Part shown: one piece after another, positions 1 to 11,290 of the stretch
Layout: every line of letters begins with the position of its first letter
Position numbering within the stretch: the first letter of the stretch is position 1
Assembly: GCA_003952965.2 (NCBI GenBank)
Contig: CM025851.1
Location: 20,168,874-20,232,873, forward strand
DNA length: 64,000 nt
Direction of reading: 5' to 3'
Source of the DNA: Morella rubra
Taxonomy: Eukaryota > Streptophyta > Magnoliopsida > Fagales > Myricaceae
Notes under the pieces: model-generated
Seen by the model: only the letters and a program-made list of their open reading frames with translations
Databases searched by the model: none
What the model was told of the DNA's origin: nothing
Program-made: the position numbers and the translations under genes

Positions 1-200
1 ATTGGCACTTCCACCAGAATGGGAAGGAGTGCATGACCTTTTTCATGTATCTATGCTAAGAAAATATGTGGCAGATCCCTCTCATAGGCTGGACTATGCA
101 TCGTTATGTATGGGGGAGAATTTGTCCGATATAGAGCAGCCAGTGCAAATTATGGACTGAAAAGAGCAGATATTACGACCTGCTTTACAATAATTGCCTA
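1..200 (+). mobile_element. 3' end of gypsy (chromovirus-type) polyprotein, fossil
   Basis: The first 160 bases encode the familiar integrase C-terminal stretch with HDLFHVSMLRKYV followed by ADPSHRLDY, typical of Ty3/gypsy chromoviruses of the Tekay/Del kind. Only the last part of the polyprotein is in the window, and it is broken. Coding homology stops near 165-200, where the sequence passes directly into the interior of the same family's LTR. The first roughly 870 bp of that LTR, present in the full copy at 5917-9257, are missing here. Confidence 0.75.
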
Positions 201-784
201 GACCTCTAGCTTAGGGTGTGTAGAGTGGCCAGGGGGAATTCACCAGTGAGTTATGTTCGGTTTATATTGTCAGCAAAGATTTACTCGGCTAAAAACTGAT
301 AACGACATTAAAAGAGAAACTTCAGTTGACTTAAAGAAAGAGAGGGAAAGTGACGTGAAACACCTGGTGACCAAAGAGATTGACCGAAGGATAAGAGAAG
401 GAAGAGACCAAAGAAAAAGGAGGAGATTACGAGAAAGTTGGGAAAAGTGAGGTATTTCGGCCTGCACTTTTCTTCCCATCAGCTTTTGTCTTTTCTTTTC
501 CTAACATGGTGTCTTGCTATTTTTAGGTGTCTTAATCTTTCAGGAAAGCAGTACAACAATGAGCTAAGGTAAGGGTGTAGAGTTTGTCTTAAATAGGGGT
601 ATTGGGGATGTTTGGATTATGTATAAAACGTGTGACTTTTGTCATGAGATGGGAAAAGACAAGTAACCCATTCTTGTTTCTGTGTTGGATTTAAACCAAA
701 TAAAAACATGCGAAGGGCTTATAAGAGAAAGGGTCAAAAGACTTTGGGGACCACCTGGGGCCAGATTCGACTTTTGAGAGGAAG

Positions 785-1105
785 GGATATATATATGCCG
801 TGAAGCTTTTGTTTATAAATATGCTCTGGAAAGAGTTTGTTTATACATGCCCGGGGAAGGTTTTGTTTTGAATGCCCAGGAAAGACTTATATTTTTGTTA
901 TATGCCCAGGAAGCTTTTGTTTACATGCCTAGGAAGCTTTTGTTTACATGACCAGGAGGATTTTGTTTATATATATGCCCGGGAAGATGTTTTTTTTTGT
1001 ATGTTTGGGAAGACTTATATTTTTATCTATGCCCGGGAAGACTATTTTTTTTATGCTCAGGGAAGACTTTTTATTTATATGCCCGGGAAGCTTTTTCTTT
1101 TGGAT
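785..1105 (+). repeat. minisatellite inside gypsy LTR (ATGCCCGGGAAG units)
   Basis: About eleven degenerate units of 24-32 bp are built on TATGCCCGGGAAGnTTTTnTTTA. The matching place in the other LTR copy (near 7226-7275) holds a single unit of this kind, so the array grew in this copy or its lineage. Reading frames across it are repeat-driven and not credible genes. Confidence 0.7.
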
Positions 1106-1738
1106 AAAGTCAAAGGCCAATAATCCTTGAGGTTTTTCTTGAATAGCCAGTCCTTAGTAGGTTTAGAAATAAAATAAAGAAAACATATAAGTTGTTGGAC
1201 TTGCCTATTACAGCATGTGGTATTCCTATCGTTTCAGTTATGATGGCTTAAATGTTAGGTTGACCGAGTCTAACACATGAACCTCATGAAATGAAAAAAA
1301 TTAGGTCTTTTTATTGAAGATTAAACCAGACCACTTATGGATTAAGAAAAGTTATTGTGAATTTAGGTTGCTTTATTTTATATGACAGTTGGTATATGAA
1401 ATACATTGAACTTCTTTGATTACTTGATTATCAATAAGGCATATGATACATGTTGCATCATCATGTCATGGGTCATGTCATGGGTGTGGGGAAATCTAAT
1501 AACAGAATGACAGAAATGAAACCCATACCCAGAGGTGGTCCGATGACAGGGTGACGGTACCGATCACAACAGTGGGATAGTGCAAGCCACCACTAAAAGG
1601 AGTGGTTGGTATCCTTGGCATGAAACAATATACGCTTGACAGGGTCCTGGTGCCGGGGCACGGGATAGTCCCAGAGGAGAGGAGGGACGCACAACCTGGA
1701 CTCTGGGGTTAAACAGAGAGACAGAAAGGACACATCTG

Positions 1739-1836
1739 ATGACCAAAAAAGAAAGAAAGAAAAGAAAGAAAGAAAGGAAAGAAAGAAAAAAAAAAGAAAA
1801 AAAAAAAGAAAGAAAGAAGGAAAGAAAGAAAGAAAG
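1739..1836 (+). repeat. purine-only tract (GAAA-rich) in LTR
   Basis: Nearly 100 bases of A/G only, mostly GAAA and GAAAA units. The other LTR has a shorter version at 8273-8297. It lies in the LTR before the small open frame. The long lysine- or serine/phenylalanine-rich frames read from it are compositional artefacts. Confidence 0.7.
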
Positions 1837-2058
1837 TGAAATGACCGGGAAACAGATGCATCATCCCTGCATTGCATCGATCATACATTGTTATCCTATT
1901 TATGGTTATCAATGCTTAATTCTTATTGTTTACATGCTACGATAATTGTTCATAACATGTTCCCCTTTTTCCCCCCTTACTGAGTCAGTAGGACTCACCC
2001 CTTTATTTGTTTAATTTTCTTATATGTACCGCTATGGCTGTGGCCCCGGACGTAACAG

Positions 2059-2349
2059 ATGTTGATATTTATGAGTGAGGAGCTTTTGGATGTTGACTCA
2101 TACATTCTAGTGATGAAAATCTGGACGTTTGTCACTAAGTCATTCGAGGTTTACATGGGGTACGAGCCCTAATGGTACCTCAAGGAGCCTCCGACAAACT
2201 CAGTTCCCTTAGTTGAGGATCTCGAGTTAGTTGATTTTGACCTGACTTTTTTGTATGAAGTCCCCCCTCCACCGGCACCACCGGTAGAGGATATCGGGAA
2301 AAATGAAATTATTGACCTAACCTTTGACACTGAGTCGAGGGTCGACTAG
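2059..2349 (+). pseudogene. LTR-borne small open frame, damaged copy
   Basis: This is the counterpart of 8481-8771 with exactly the same length and both nearby ATG codons in place. The encoded residues are recognisably the same: a VTKSFEV..GYEP block, a run of prolines, then EIIDLT and an acidic-basic tail ending at the same stop position. The frame has one break. The product is not a known family to me. See the intact copy for description. Confidence 0.5.
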
Positions 2350-2879
2350 ATATCAGTTGTAGTCACTTTTTGGGTTAGTTAGTGTACTTTCTGTTACAGT
2401 CTATTGTTGTAGGACGAAAAGCTGTAGAGAGCTTCCACTTTTGCACTTACTTTCTTTTACTGTAATATCCTCGTGAAGGATTTTGTTCTTTGTAAAATGC
2501 ACTAGTGGAAAATTTTGTATTATAGTTTTGAGATTTCCCCTTATCTTGTTTCGTCCGTAAGCCACAAGCTACCCTTAATTTTGATCTCTTTACCAGATTG
2601 TTTTTAAAATATTTTTATAAGTCCATCCTATTTAATTGATTAACTTATTTTATTATCCGTCGACCTATTTGTTAAAGTCGTCGACCTATTTGTTAAATCC
2701 ATGAAACTATTATTTTCCTTTCTAAATATACTTATCTCTTTTCACTAAAACGTTTCGCTAAACTTTTTCAAAGCCAGTTATCAGGCCTTTATAGGATTAA
2801 TTTGTGAGTAATCTCCGCTTGTGTATATTTCATTACTATATGAGAGCCTAGGAGGTAAGTACTAGCATAGGGCGTGACA

Positions 2880-5560
2880 ACTACAAAGTCCACTGGATGG
2901 TAAAATTTGTCCACTTGAACCAACACATCTTCAATAATACCCTATGGAACCTTGACTGATCTGTCAGCCAACTGCAGCATGATGGAAGTCTTTTTCAGCT
3001 CACCCAACCCCAATTGCTCATATACTGAGAATGGTAGCAAGTTCACACTACTCCCCAAATCAAGTAGAGCTCTCCCAATGCATGATTCACCGATCATAAT
3101 GGAAATAGTAGGAGAGTAAGGATCTCTAAACTTCTGAGGAGTCTCACTCAATATCAATGCGCTGACTTGCTCTATAAAGAAAGTTGTCTTCTTTACATTC
3201 AACTTCCTCTTCACTGTGCACAAATCCTTTAGAAATTTTGCATACAAAAGGACTTGTTGTATGGCATCTAAAAGCGGAATATTAATCTTCACTTGCTTGA
3301 AGATTTCTTGAATCTCAGTGTGATATTTGTTCTTCTAGCCAGCTGTCAATCTATGAGGATAAGGAACCACAGGTTGGTACTCCTTACTAGTCTCAGCCTT
3401 TGCACTGAAAGGCTTCTTTAATTCTAGGCTCACTTCCTTTGGTTTTTCTTCGACTTCATCAGTCTCAGTTGTAACTTCAGGTGTCGGGACAATTTTTTGT
3501 CTGTCGATGGACATCTTAGGTCAAGTAACTTTCTTTCCACTTCTCAAAGTAATAACGGCCTTCGTTGTCTCAAGAGAATCCCACGAGACATTAAGTACTT
3601 GTTACTGTTGTTGCCAGTATACTTGAAGATTAGGCTGAGGTTGTGCTGGAAATTTCCTTTTCTCTAGAGTTCTCAATGTCGTGCTCATCTTATTAATGGT
3701 ACCCCACAATTCATGTATGGCCTGAGTGTTCTGACTGTTAATTGTGGCCTGAATCTGCAAGAATTGCTAAAGTGTATTAGCCATCTGTGCCATTATTACG
3801 AGAGAAAAACCTTGATGGATTCCCCTTCCTCTTCTATCCTCAGTACACTAATGATTCATTTCCTGCAAAACCTTCCACCAGCAGCCAATTCCTCCTGCTT
3901 TTTGGGGTATCTATATAATATATGTATCTTCCCTCTGTCATTGTATTGTCGATTGGACAGAAACGCTCAACTGTGGCACAATTAGTTCAAATTCTTTCAG
4001 AAGCAAATGTTTTGGAATATTCCATTATTGTAGCAGCCACCGCTTCGGATCCTACTCCTCTGCAATTTCTGGCCCTATATTCTGGCTGTGCCATGGGGGA
4101 ATTAAGCTCATTACTTAATAAGGATTTGTTACACGCAATATGACGACGACTCGAGAGACTTCTTCGGTGTAACAGACGCTAGAGACTGAAAATTTTAAAC
4201 AGCTACATGAAATTGGAATCCTAGAGGTGCTACTAAATGATAGTTTTGAGAAGTCTGATGTGGTTGATACTGGTGCTGAGGAGTAGCCTGATAAGTTGTC
4301 TATTGAGAAGGTGGTGCATAGGACTAGGAAGGTTGTGGAAAATGCGAAGAAGATTGACCAAAATGATCATTCCTCCATAAAAAATTTGGATGATTCCCCC
4401 ATCTCGGATTATAAGTGTTGGAGAAAGGTTGATTTACTGCTTTGTTAATCCAATTCACTGATTGCATCTGATGAGGCCCATTCTCCTGTAATACCGGCAT
4501 AATCGAAAAATCCTGAGTCTTATGGCTAAAATCGACACATAGAGAACACCACCTCCACTGCTTTCACGACTTTCACCTTCTTTAATTCTGTAACCTCTAA
4601 CCTCCTAGCCAAAGCAACCATATGAGTCTAGACATCAGTATCCTCTTTGATTTCATATTTACCTCCACCACTAATTGCTCTAATAGGTTGTACTGCCAAT
4701 GGTGCCCGGTCAGATCGTGTATTCCATTATTGGGCACTTTTAGCAAGGTAATAAAAAAATATGAGTGCCTGATCTAGTTCCTTGCTAAAGAATTCCCCAT
4801 TTCACATAATTTGAACAAATTGCTTGCATTCAGGAGTAAGCGCGGTATAAAAATAGTTGACCAACCTCCAAGACTCAAACCTACGATGTGGACAAATGTT
4901 CATCAAGTCCTTTAAACCTTTTCTAACAAGCGTGGAAGGTCTCATCACTTCTCTACATAAATTGACTTATTTGCTCTTGCAAAAATTGAGTTCTCTAAAA
5001 AGGAAAAAATTTATGTAAGAACTCACGTTGTATATCAAACCAACTAGAGATAGAATTAGGCCTCAAAGAATTAAACCAAATCTTCGCTTTATCCTTTAAA
5101 GAGAAAGGAAATAAACGAAGTCTAATAAATTCATTAGTGCCAGCTCTAGGAATAAAAGTAGTGCAAGCCAACTCAAAGTCTGTTAGGTGCTAGTAAGGAC
5201 TCTCAGAATCCATCTCGTGGAACTGAGGTATCACTGACATCATTTCATCCTTAATTGTAAAATTAGATGCATCATTAGGTAAAACAATGCATGATGGTGT
5301 AGTGGTCCGTATGGGCTACAAAAAATCTTTAAGAGTGCGTGGTGTAGGTGCAGCCATAACTCCTTCAAAATTTTCTTCCACAAAAGGATTGTATAAATCA
5401 ATTTCAGTTTCAGTATCCTCACTTGTAAAAGAGACAGAAGAAATATCTAACTCTGTGCTACGAATATCACTACTAGTACTATGTGTAATTCTGTATAATA
5501 TATTTGAAATGTCTCTGACCCACAATATCAGACATCAGTCCACATAGTAGAAGCTCACCA
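2880..5560 (-). mobile_element. Athila/Tat-like gypsy gag-protease fragment, fossil
   Basis: Read on the minus strand, 5547-3300 gives an Athila-type gag (for example MAAPTPRTLKDFL, then ..WFNSLRPNSI). 3292-2942 gives a retropepsin with the hallmark ALLDLGSSVNLLPFSVYEQL (the usual DTGA-like site reads DLGS) and LQLADRSVKVP. The order gag then protease matches the family. There is no reverse transcriptase, LTR or target duplication: the protease end abuts the LTR terminus at 2879, and the gag end fades at about 5560, shortly before copia sequence. It is broken in many places (roughly ten) and old. Confidence 0.75.
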
Positions 5561-6271
5561 ATATAGTAGAAAACAAATATGGATGTAACAGAGAACGTAC
5601 AAGATTTTTTTTTCTATACTGTTCTCCGCTCTCCATACCACTCGCGTTCCCTCCCGTCATTTATGGCACACTCGACTCGGTCATCCTTCTATGCAATGCC
5701 TTCCTAAAACTCTTAATGTTTGTGCTGCTAGTTTTCCTTGTGATATTTATGCACATGCTAAACATACTCGGTTACATTTTTCCTTAAGCTTGAATAAAAG
5801 CATAGTTTGTTTTGATTACATATATTGTGACATTTAGGGTGGTTATTCCACACCTTCTCTTTCTGGTGCACATTATTTTTTAACTATAGTCAATGATTAT
5901 TTACGCACTACTTGGGTGTAATACCCAGCTCTTTTGCACCTATTTGGTATATATGTGAGATAATATAAATAGTACGTTGTGAAATTTTCTTACTTCAATT
6001 ATTTTTCGTACATCTTTAATTCTCCTACATTTACACCTATGTGATTATATTTGTTTTTATATCATTGATGTAACGCCCCTTCCTTGTATAGAGCTATAGT
6101 ATATAGTGCTCATGTGAAATTTTTATTTGTGTTTACATTCAATAAGGTAATTGGGATGATCGGGGCAAGTCTGTAAATGGGGAGTTCGATAAGGCCTGTT
6201 AGTGTGTGTGTGTGTGACCAGTGAAACTCCTGGTAAGTCAGGTCTGAGTGCTGCATGCCCGGGATGATTAG

Positions 6272-6520
6272 ATGAGAGGTTTGAGCTCAGGACCCCGAGC
6301 ATTTGAGCTCTCAACCCCGAGTAGTTTAGTTCTCGACTCGACCGCAATTTGAGCTCTCGAGTTTTCTCGACCCCGAGCAGTTTGAGCTCTCGACCCCGAA
6401 TAGTTTAGTTCTCGACCCCCCTCTTTTGACCCTTCTCTCGACCCCGAGCATTTGAGCTCTCGACCCCGAATTGTAAGCTCTCGACCCAGGCTGTTTAAGC
6501 CCTGGACCTCGGGCTGTTTG
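6272..6520 (+). repeat. 23-bp minisatellite in gypsy solo LTR (CTCGACCCCGAGC units)
   Basis: About nine to ten imperfect units of the form CTCGACCCCGAGCAGTTTGAG run through this part of the LTR, with unit boundaries drifting toward the 3' side. It is GC-rich against an AT-rich surrounding. The truncated LTR at 200-2879 lacks this region. The units contain CTCGA and GAGCTC half-palindromes. Confidence 0.75.
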
Positions 6521-8480
6521 AGCTTCCTGTATGCCCAAATTCTACGTTGGTTTAAGCTTCCTTTTGCATGCTACTTTTTACGTGTCCTAACCTTATGCTG
6601 TGCATTAAATGCACTCTTATCCCATTTTACTTTTTACTTTTCTCTTTCTTATCTGACCGCCTAGATGAAGTTTGGCCATTGGCTCTTTCTTTTTGACGTG
6701 TTGCTTGCAAAATAGATGTACGAGATGAATATTGTGGTGGCAGCAGAAGTATGGATATAACGTACTATCTCTCTCTAATGATTGGGTCTATACCTAGACT
6801 AGATGTATAGACTGGTCAGGGGGAGTTCACGTTCGTTGTTTCTTTATGCTTAAGTTTTCAACTAGAAGAATAAAAGAGAAGACGTGGAGTGGACCTGGTA
6901 CTCGAGCATAAAGAAACCGAGAACTTTCACCAAACTGATAGAGAGAAAGGAAGGAGAGTGACGTGAGAGAGACCAGCTTACCGAAGGAAAAGAAGGAGGA
7001 AGGAGAAACCAAAGGAAAAAGAGACCGAGGTAGTCTCGGTTTGCACCTTTTCCTTCCCATTAGCTTTTATTTCTTCTTTTTCTAACGTAGTGTCTTACTG
7101 TTTAGGTGTTTTTATTCAAGGAAAGGCAGTATAAACTCGACTGAGGTAAGGGTGAGCCAATTTACATTACGGGGGATTGGTAGTAAGGGGAGAAATGTTT
7201 TAAGGGTCACGACTTATATAGACTGATGAGCCCGGGGAGTTTTGCTCTTTCTTTTAGGGAATAGTCATATGCATGTAGGAGGCATAATAAGGGAAGTGGA
7301 AAAAGAAATACATAAGTTGAATATACTGACCTAGCCGAACCCTAGGATCCTTGAACGCCAGTCCTCAGTGGATTTAGAAAAACAACCGAGTCACATAAGT
7401 TGTTAGACCTGCCTATTTTAGCATGTTATGCTTATTGAGTTTTAATAAACCCTTTGCTGTCCAAAACATCCCATGAAATCCTTAGTTTTGGCCTGAAAAT
7501 TTGTGGACGTGTAGTATATGGTCACAGAAGGTCCCAGTAAAAATTACAGGTCAATCGGGGGTCGGGAAAGGTCGAAAATGCCCCTGGATGTCTCTAAGAG
7601 TAATTTCAGCATTTCACATAAAACTTTAGGGTAAAAAGGTCTGAACTGAAAAATAATTGATGGCTGTGTAGAGCATGAAAAATGGATGGGAAAGCCCAAA
7701 ATTGAGTCCAAACCGAGTAGAAGTAGGATTCAAATCACAAAACCCTTTTTAGTGGCCTAAATGGACTTTAGGCTCGTTAAACAAGCCCATAATATTAAAA
7801 AAACTTAAGGATAGACCCGGTAGGGTCTAAGAAGGCCCAAAAAGCCTCCATGTGAAAACTTAGGAGATTGACCATTTAATGTTAATTTCTATATTTTATT
7901 TCTTATGTCCAATGCCAAATCGTACAGTTTATTGATGGATATTTATGAATTGTACATCTGTTATGTGTATTGCCATATAACATCAACGTATCATGGGTAT
8001 GAATAACATCAACATATCATGGGTATGGGATACTGTTGACCGAAATGACCGAAATGAAACTCATACCCAGAGGTGGTATGAGGGTGGGTACCGTTCACAG
8101 TGGGATAGTGCAAGCTACCACTGAAAGGATAGTGGTTGGTATCCCTGGTTGAAACAAGGTACGCTTGACAAGGTCCTGGTGCCGGGCACGGGACAGTCCC
8201 AGAGGAGAGGAGGGACGCACAACCCTGACTCTGGGGGTTAAACAGAGCGATGAAATGACACCTCGACAACAGAAAAAAAAAGAAAGAAAGAAAGTACAGT
8301 GACCGGGAAACAGATGCATCATTTTCCTGTTTAGTGTTATTGATGCTTACAGATTATTTTGATTATTCATGCTTATCTGTTTTGTGTGGCATATTCTTTT
8401 TTTCCCCTTTACTGAGTCGGACTCACCCCTTTTATTGTTTAATCTCTTGTATGTACTGCCGTGGACATCGGACATATCAA

Positions 8481-8771
8481 ATGCTGACATTTATGAACGA
8501 GCAGACTTTGGATGTTGATCCCTACATAGTAGTGCTTAAATTATGGACTTATGTCACCAAATCTTTCGAGGTATTCGTGGGGTACGAGCCCCAATGGTAC
8601 CTCAAGGATCCACCTGCATCTCCAGTTCCTCGAATTGAGGATTTCGGTTTGGTCGATGTTGATCCGGCTCTTCTGCACGTTGTCCCTCCTCCACCGGCGA
8701 CGCCAGTGGAGGGCAATGGGGATAATGAGATTATCGACCTAACCTCCAACACTAAGTCGAAGATTGACTAG
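8481..8771 (+). CDS. small open frame inside gypsy LTR with SUMO-interaction-like motif
   Basis: The frame encodes 96 aa from the ATG at 8481, or 92 aa from the ATG at 8493; both starts exist in the other LTR copy. Visible parts are VTKSFEV and GYEPQWYLKDP in the first half, an acidic-hydrophobic stretch, a proline cluster (VVPPPPATP) and, near the C-terminus, EIIDLTSN, which fits the hydrophobic-core-plus-acidic pattern of SUMO-interaction motifs. I do not recognise the family. The equal-length homologous frame at 2059-2349, in LTRs that elsewhere differ by many indels, is the main reason to list it as coding. By hand count, differences at codon positions 1/2/3 over 93 codons are about 24/13/34. 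Function is unknown; transcription from the LTR is only inferred. Confidence 0.45.
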   Translation: MLTFMNEQTLDVDPYIVVLKLWTYVTKSFEVFVGYEPQWYLKDPPASPVPRIEDFGLVDVDPALLHVVPPPPATPVEGNGDNEIIDLTSNTKSKID

Positions 8772-9959
8772 ACATCAGTGGTAGTCACTTTTTGTTTTAG
8801 GTCCTGTTACAGTTAGTCGGTTTCATGGATGTGGTAAGACAGAAATTTATAGACAACTTCCGTTTTTGTATTTATTATCTCGTTACTTTTGTATCTTCGT
8901 AAAGGGTTTTTGTTCTTTGTAAAGTGCTACCAGTATAAAAATAAATAAATATGTATTTGTAATTCCTTTTATTCTGTCCCTCCTTACGCCACAACCTACT
9001 TTCAAATTTTTAACTGTAATTTTGACATCTCCTTAATTAATCCATTTTATTTATCCTTTTTAATTCAGTATAACTTGTTTGTTAAATCCCTGAAAACTAT
9101 ATTTTTCTTCCTTAATATACTTAAACCGTTTCCGCTAAGTTTTTTTTAAAGCCAATTATTCGGCCTGTATAAGATTAATTCGTGCGTAATCCCCACTTGT
9201 GTGCATTCCATTACGATAGGAGAGCCTAGGGGGTAAATACTGGCACGGAGCGTGACATTGGGTTTATTTAATGTCTTTCAAATCTGACACATATAACTTT
9301 CTCAAAACGTTTTTTGCATTCATTAAGACACAATTTAATGACTCTATCAAATATATTTGCACTGACCATTTCAAGAATTTCTTTCTCATAAAATGCAACA
9401 ATTATTTCATAATCATGGAATTTTTCATGAAAAGACTTGTGTCGAAACCCCTCAACAAAATGGCATCGCTGAACGTAAACATCGCCACCTCCTCAATGTG
9501 GCTCGATATCTTCGTTTTCATGCTAATCTTCCCCTTATTTTTTGCGACAAATGCATTTTAACTGCTACTTATCTTATTAATTGCACCCATTCTCCTAGTC
9601 TTTATAATAAATCTCCTTACGAACTTCTCTTTAATAAATCCTCTTCTTACATCCATTGACGTGTTTTTAGTTGCTTATGTTACACTCAAACTCTTTCCTC
9701 TCATCGTTATAAGTTTTCCCCACACGTTAAACGTTGCCTTTTTCTTGGTTACCATGCTCACCATAGTGCTTATCACATCTATGATCTCGACACTTGTCAA
9801 ATCCTTATCTCTCACGATGTTACCTTTGAAAAGCATATCTTTCCTTATCATGATCGCACGCTTCATCTTTCCTCAGACCTGGTTCTTCCTCTTCTCATTC
9901 TCGATCTTTCCTCCTCCATTACACCCTCACCTACACCTACCCCTACCCCTTCCCTAAGG

Positions 9960-10815
9960 CTGTTCAGCCCAACTGGTAAAATCCGATGCCACCGGCACTG
10001 GCACCGAAAACGGTACCGAGTTCCCGGTACTTTACCAATGCCGGTACCAGTGGTTACATATTGACAAACTAGGTGTTTTACCAGTCTCCGGATTACCTGG
10101 CTTCGAGTTTGCAGGTACTGGGGTTTTAATTTTTTTTATTTTTTATTAAACGACGTATGAGAAACTACGTCGTTTAATACCCCCTTCTGGCCTCCCATTT
10201 CTTCTTCACAGTATCACCTCCCCCCCCCCCCCCCCCCAATTTCATTTTCTTCTTCGAGTCTTTGACAGCCTTCTCTCCCTCTCCTCTCTCCAAACAGCAA
10301 ACTCCTTGCACACAGCCACCCATCGCCAACCACCACGCCGGCTGCGCCTCCTTTCACCAACCTCCGCAAGGACTCTCATCTTCTCCTCTCCCTCACGTTA
10401 ACTTTTTCCTATTTGTTTGTAATATTTGGGGTTTTAATTTTTTTTTCTTCTTATTGCCGCTGCACAGTACATTTGATGGAATGGTATGATATTATATGAT
10501 TAGCTGTAACTACATTTGATGGAATGGTAAATTGCTATGAATTATGTACAAGTAGTTACCAAAAAACTAAACTTTTTGATACTCCTAGAATAAATCATGT
10601 TGGACATCTGTTTCTCTTGTCACAAGTGTCTATCAGGTGTAAAATGTTGCCAGATAGTGCGTAGTAGTTTTTATTTTTGAAGGCTTAAATTTTTTATTTG
10701 AATAATTTCAGAGGCCTTGGCGCTGCACTCTATAGTTTTATGTTGCTATGTTTTGCTTCAGTTCTTGCTACTGAAGCTTGCAAAACTTGATTTGGTAGCT
10801 TATCACTGTTCCTCA
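9960..10815. other. unidentified insert replacing the middle of the copia relic
   Basis: Sequence without copia homology lies between the integrase part and the RNase H part. It starts with a hAT-like GGCTGTTCA-type end followed by GC-rich CCGGCACTGG/GGTACCG repeats. It then holds a perfect hairpin (10145-10178), an 18-C run at 10220-10237, and AT-rich DNA. No partner terminal repeat was found at the right side, so the identity as a hAT derivative is only suggested. Confidence 0.4.
10145..10178. repeat. perfect 13-bp hairpin (ATTAAACGACGTA)
   Basis: ATTAAACGACGTA at 10145-10157 is followed by an 8-base loop and its exact complement at 10166-10178. The AAACGACGT core is often met near the ends of plant transposons. 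No Rho-independent terminator meaning is implied in a plant nuclear context. Confidence 0.7.
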
Positions 10816-11077
10816 TCCCCAGTCCATGAATCTCTATTGCGACAACCAAGCCGCGCTTCATATCGCCAAAAATCTGATTTTTCATGAACACACCAAGCCG
10901 AGATCAACTGTCACATTGTTTGTGAAAAGCTTCGAAGTGGACTCATCACTCCCACTCATGTTCTTGCTTCCATCCAACTTGCCGACATTTTTACCAAAGC
11001 TTTGGGTCGCGAATTATTCCACAGTTTATCTCGCAAGTTGGGCATTTCAAACCATCATGCGCCAACTTGAGGGGGCG

Positions 11078-11290
11078 TATTACGATCACAACGTATACTT
11101 TCCATCTACAGACTACAACGGACATATTTTTCATTAACACTTTGACATTGTATAGCCATATTCTTTCCTTACCAGATTATTTCCTTCATTACTAGTAGAT
11201 TACGGGGATTCTATTCCTCTCAATGTAATATATATTCATTGTACGCACATACCTTCAATATAGAACAACAATATTTCTCAAACAACAACA
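11078..11290 (+). mobile_element. probable copia 3' LTR of the relic
   Basis: It begins at TATTACGAT, right after the polypurine-like run that follows the RNase H end, and fades at about 11290 after AT-rich sequence with a CAAC repeat. No matching 5' LTR is in the window, so both limits are estimates. Confidence 0.45.

Larger units (their letters stand above)
200..2879 (+). mobile_element. gypsy 3' LTR, 5'-truncated copy
   Basis: This stretch aligns with about 6785-9257, sharing the motif around 'gtcaggggga', the region before and after 1500/8040, the short open frame at 2059/8481, and the terminal sequence ending in GCGTGACA at 2879. It is therefore the 3' LTR of the gypsy element whose polyprotein ends at about 165. 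Two differences stand out: the missing 5' third, and a large expansion of a 24-30-bp repeat at 785-1105. In the 279-nt frame the two LTRs differ at about a quarter of sites, so they come from different, old insertions. Confidence 0.75.
5917..9257 (+). mobile_element. gypsy solo LTR, 3341 bp, duplication TTGGG
   Basis: It begins TGTAATACCC at 5917 and ends GCGTGACA at 9257, the usual TG...CA limits. It is flanked by perfect 5-bp direct repeats TTGGG at 5912-5916 and 9258-9262. The copia integrase coding sequence stops at the left repeat and resumes at the right one, which independently confirms the insertion point. There is no primer site or internal region, so this is a solo LTR left by recombination. 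It carries a TG microsatellite (about 6200), a 23-bp minisatellite (6272-6520) and a small open frame (8481-8771). A second TGTAACGCCC at 6069 looks like another start but has no matching flank. Confidence 0.85.
5630..11290 (+). mobile_element. copia element relic, split and internally replaced
   Basis: Three blocks of one Ty1/copia element lie in order. At 5640-5916 is the pre-integrase to integrase start, with WHTRLGHPS-like and YSTPSLSGAHYF sequence. At 9258-9957 is the integrase core with TPQQNGIAERKH and the post-integrase region. At 10826-11075 is the RNase H end with LYCDNQAALHIAKN. A gypsy solo LTR sits between the first two blocks. About 850 bp of unrelated sequence (9960-10815) replaces the reverse transcriptase region. 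The polypurine-like GAGGGGGCG at about 11070 is followed by a probable LTR. The 5' end is missing and the relic is broken in many places. Confidence 0.75.

Noticed and set aside
872-1130. Tyr/Phe-rich frames
   Set aside because: Produced by the LTR minisatellite.
1593-1945. Lys- or Phe/Ser-rich frames
   Set aside because: Produced by the purine tract in the LTR.
6272-6520. Regular repeat that could recall a CRISPR array
   Set aside because: Units are contiguous and degenerate with no unique spacers, in a plant LTR.
6069-9257. LTR start at TGTAACGCCC (6069)
   Set aside because: Flanking bases ATTGA do not match the right flank, while 5917 gives perfect TTGGG repeats and exact resumption of copia homology.
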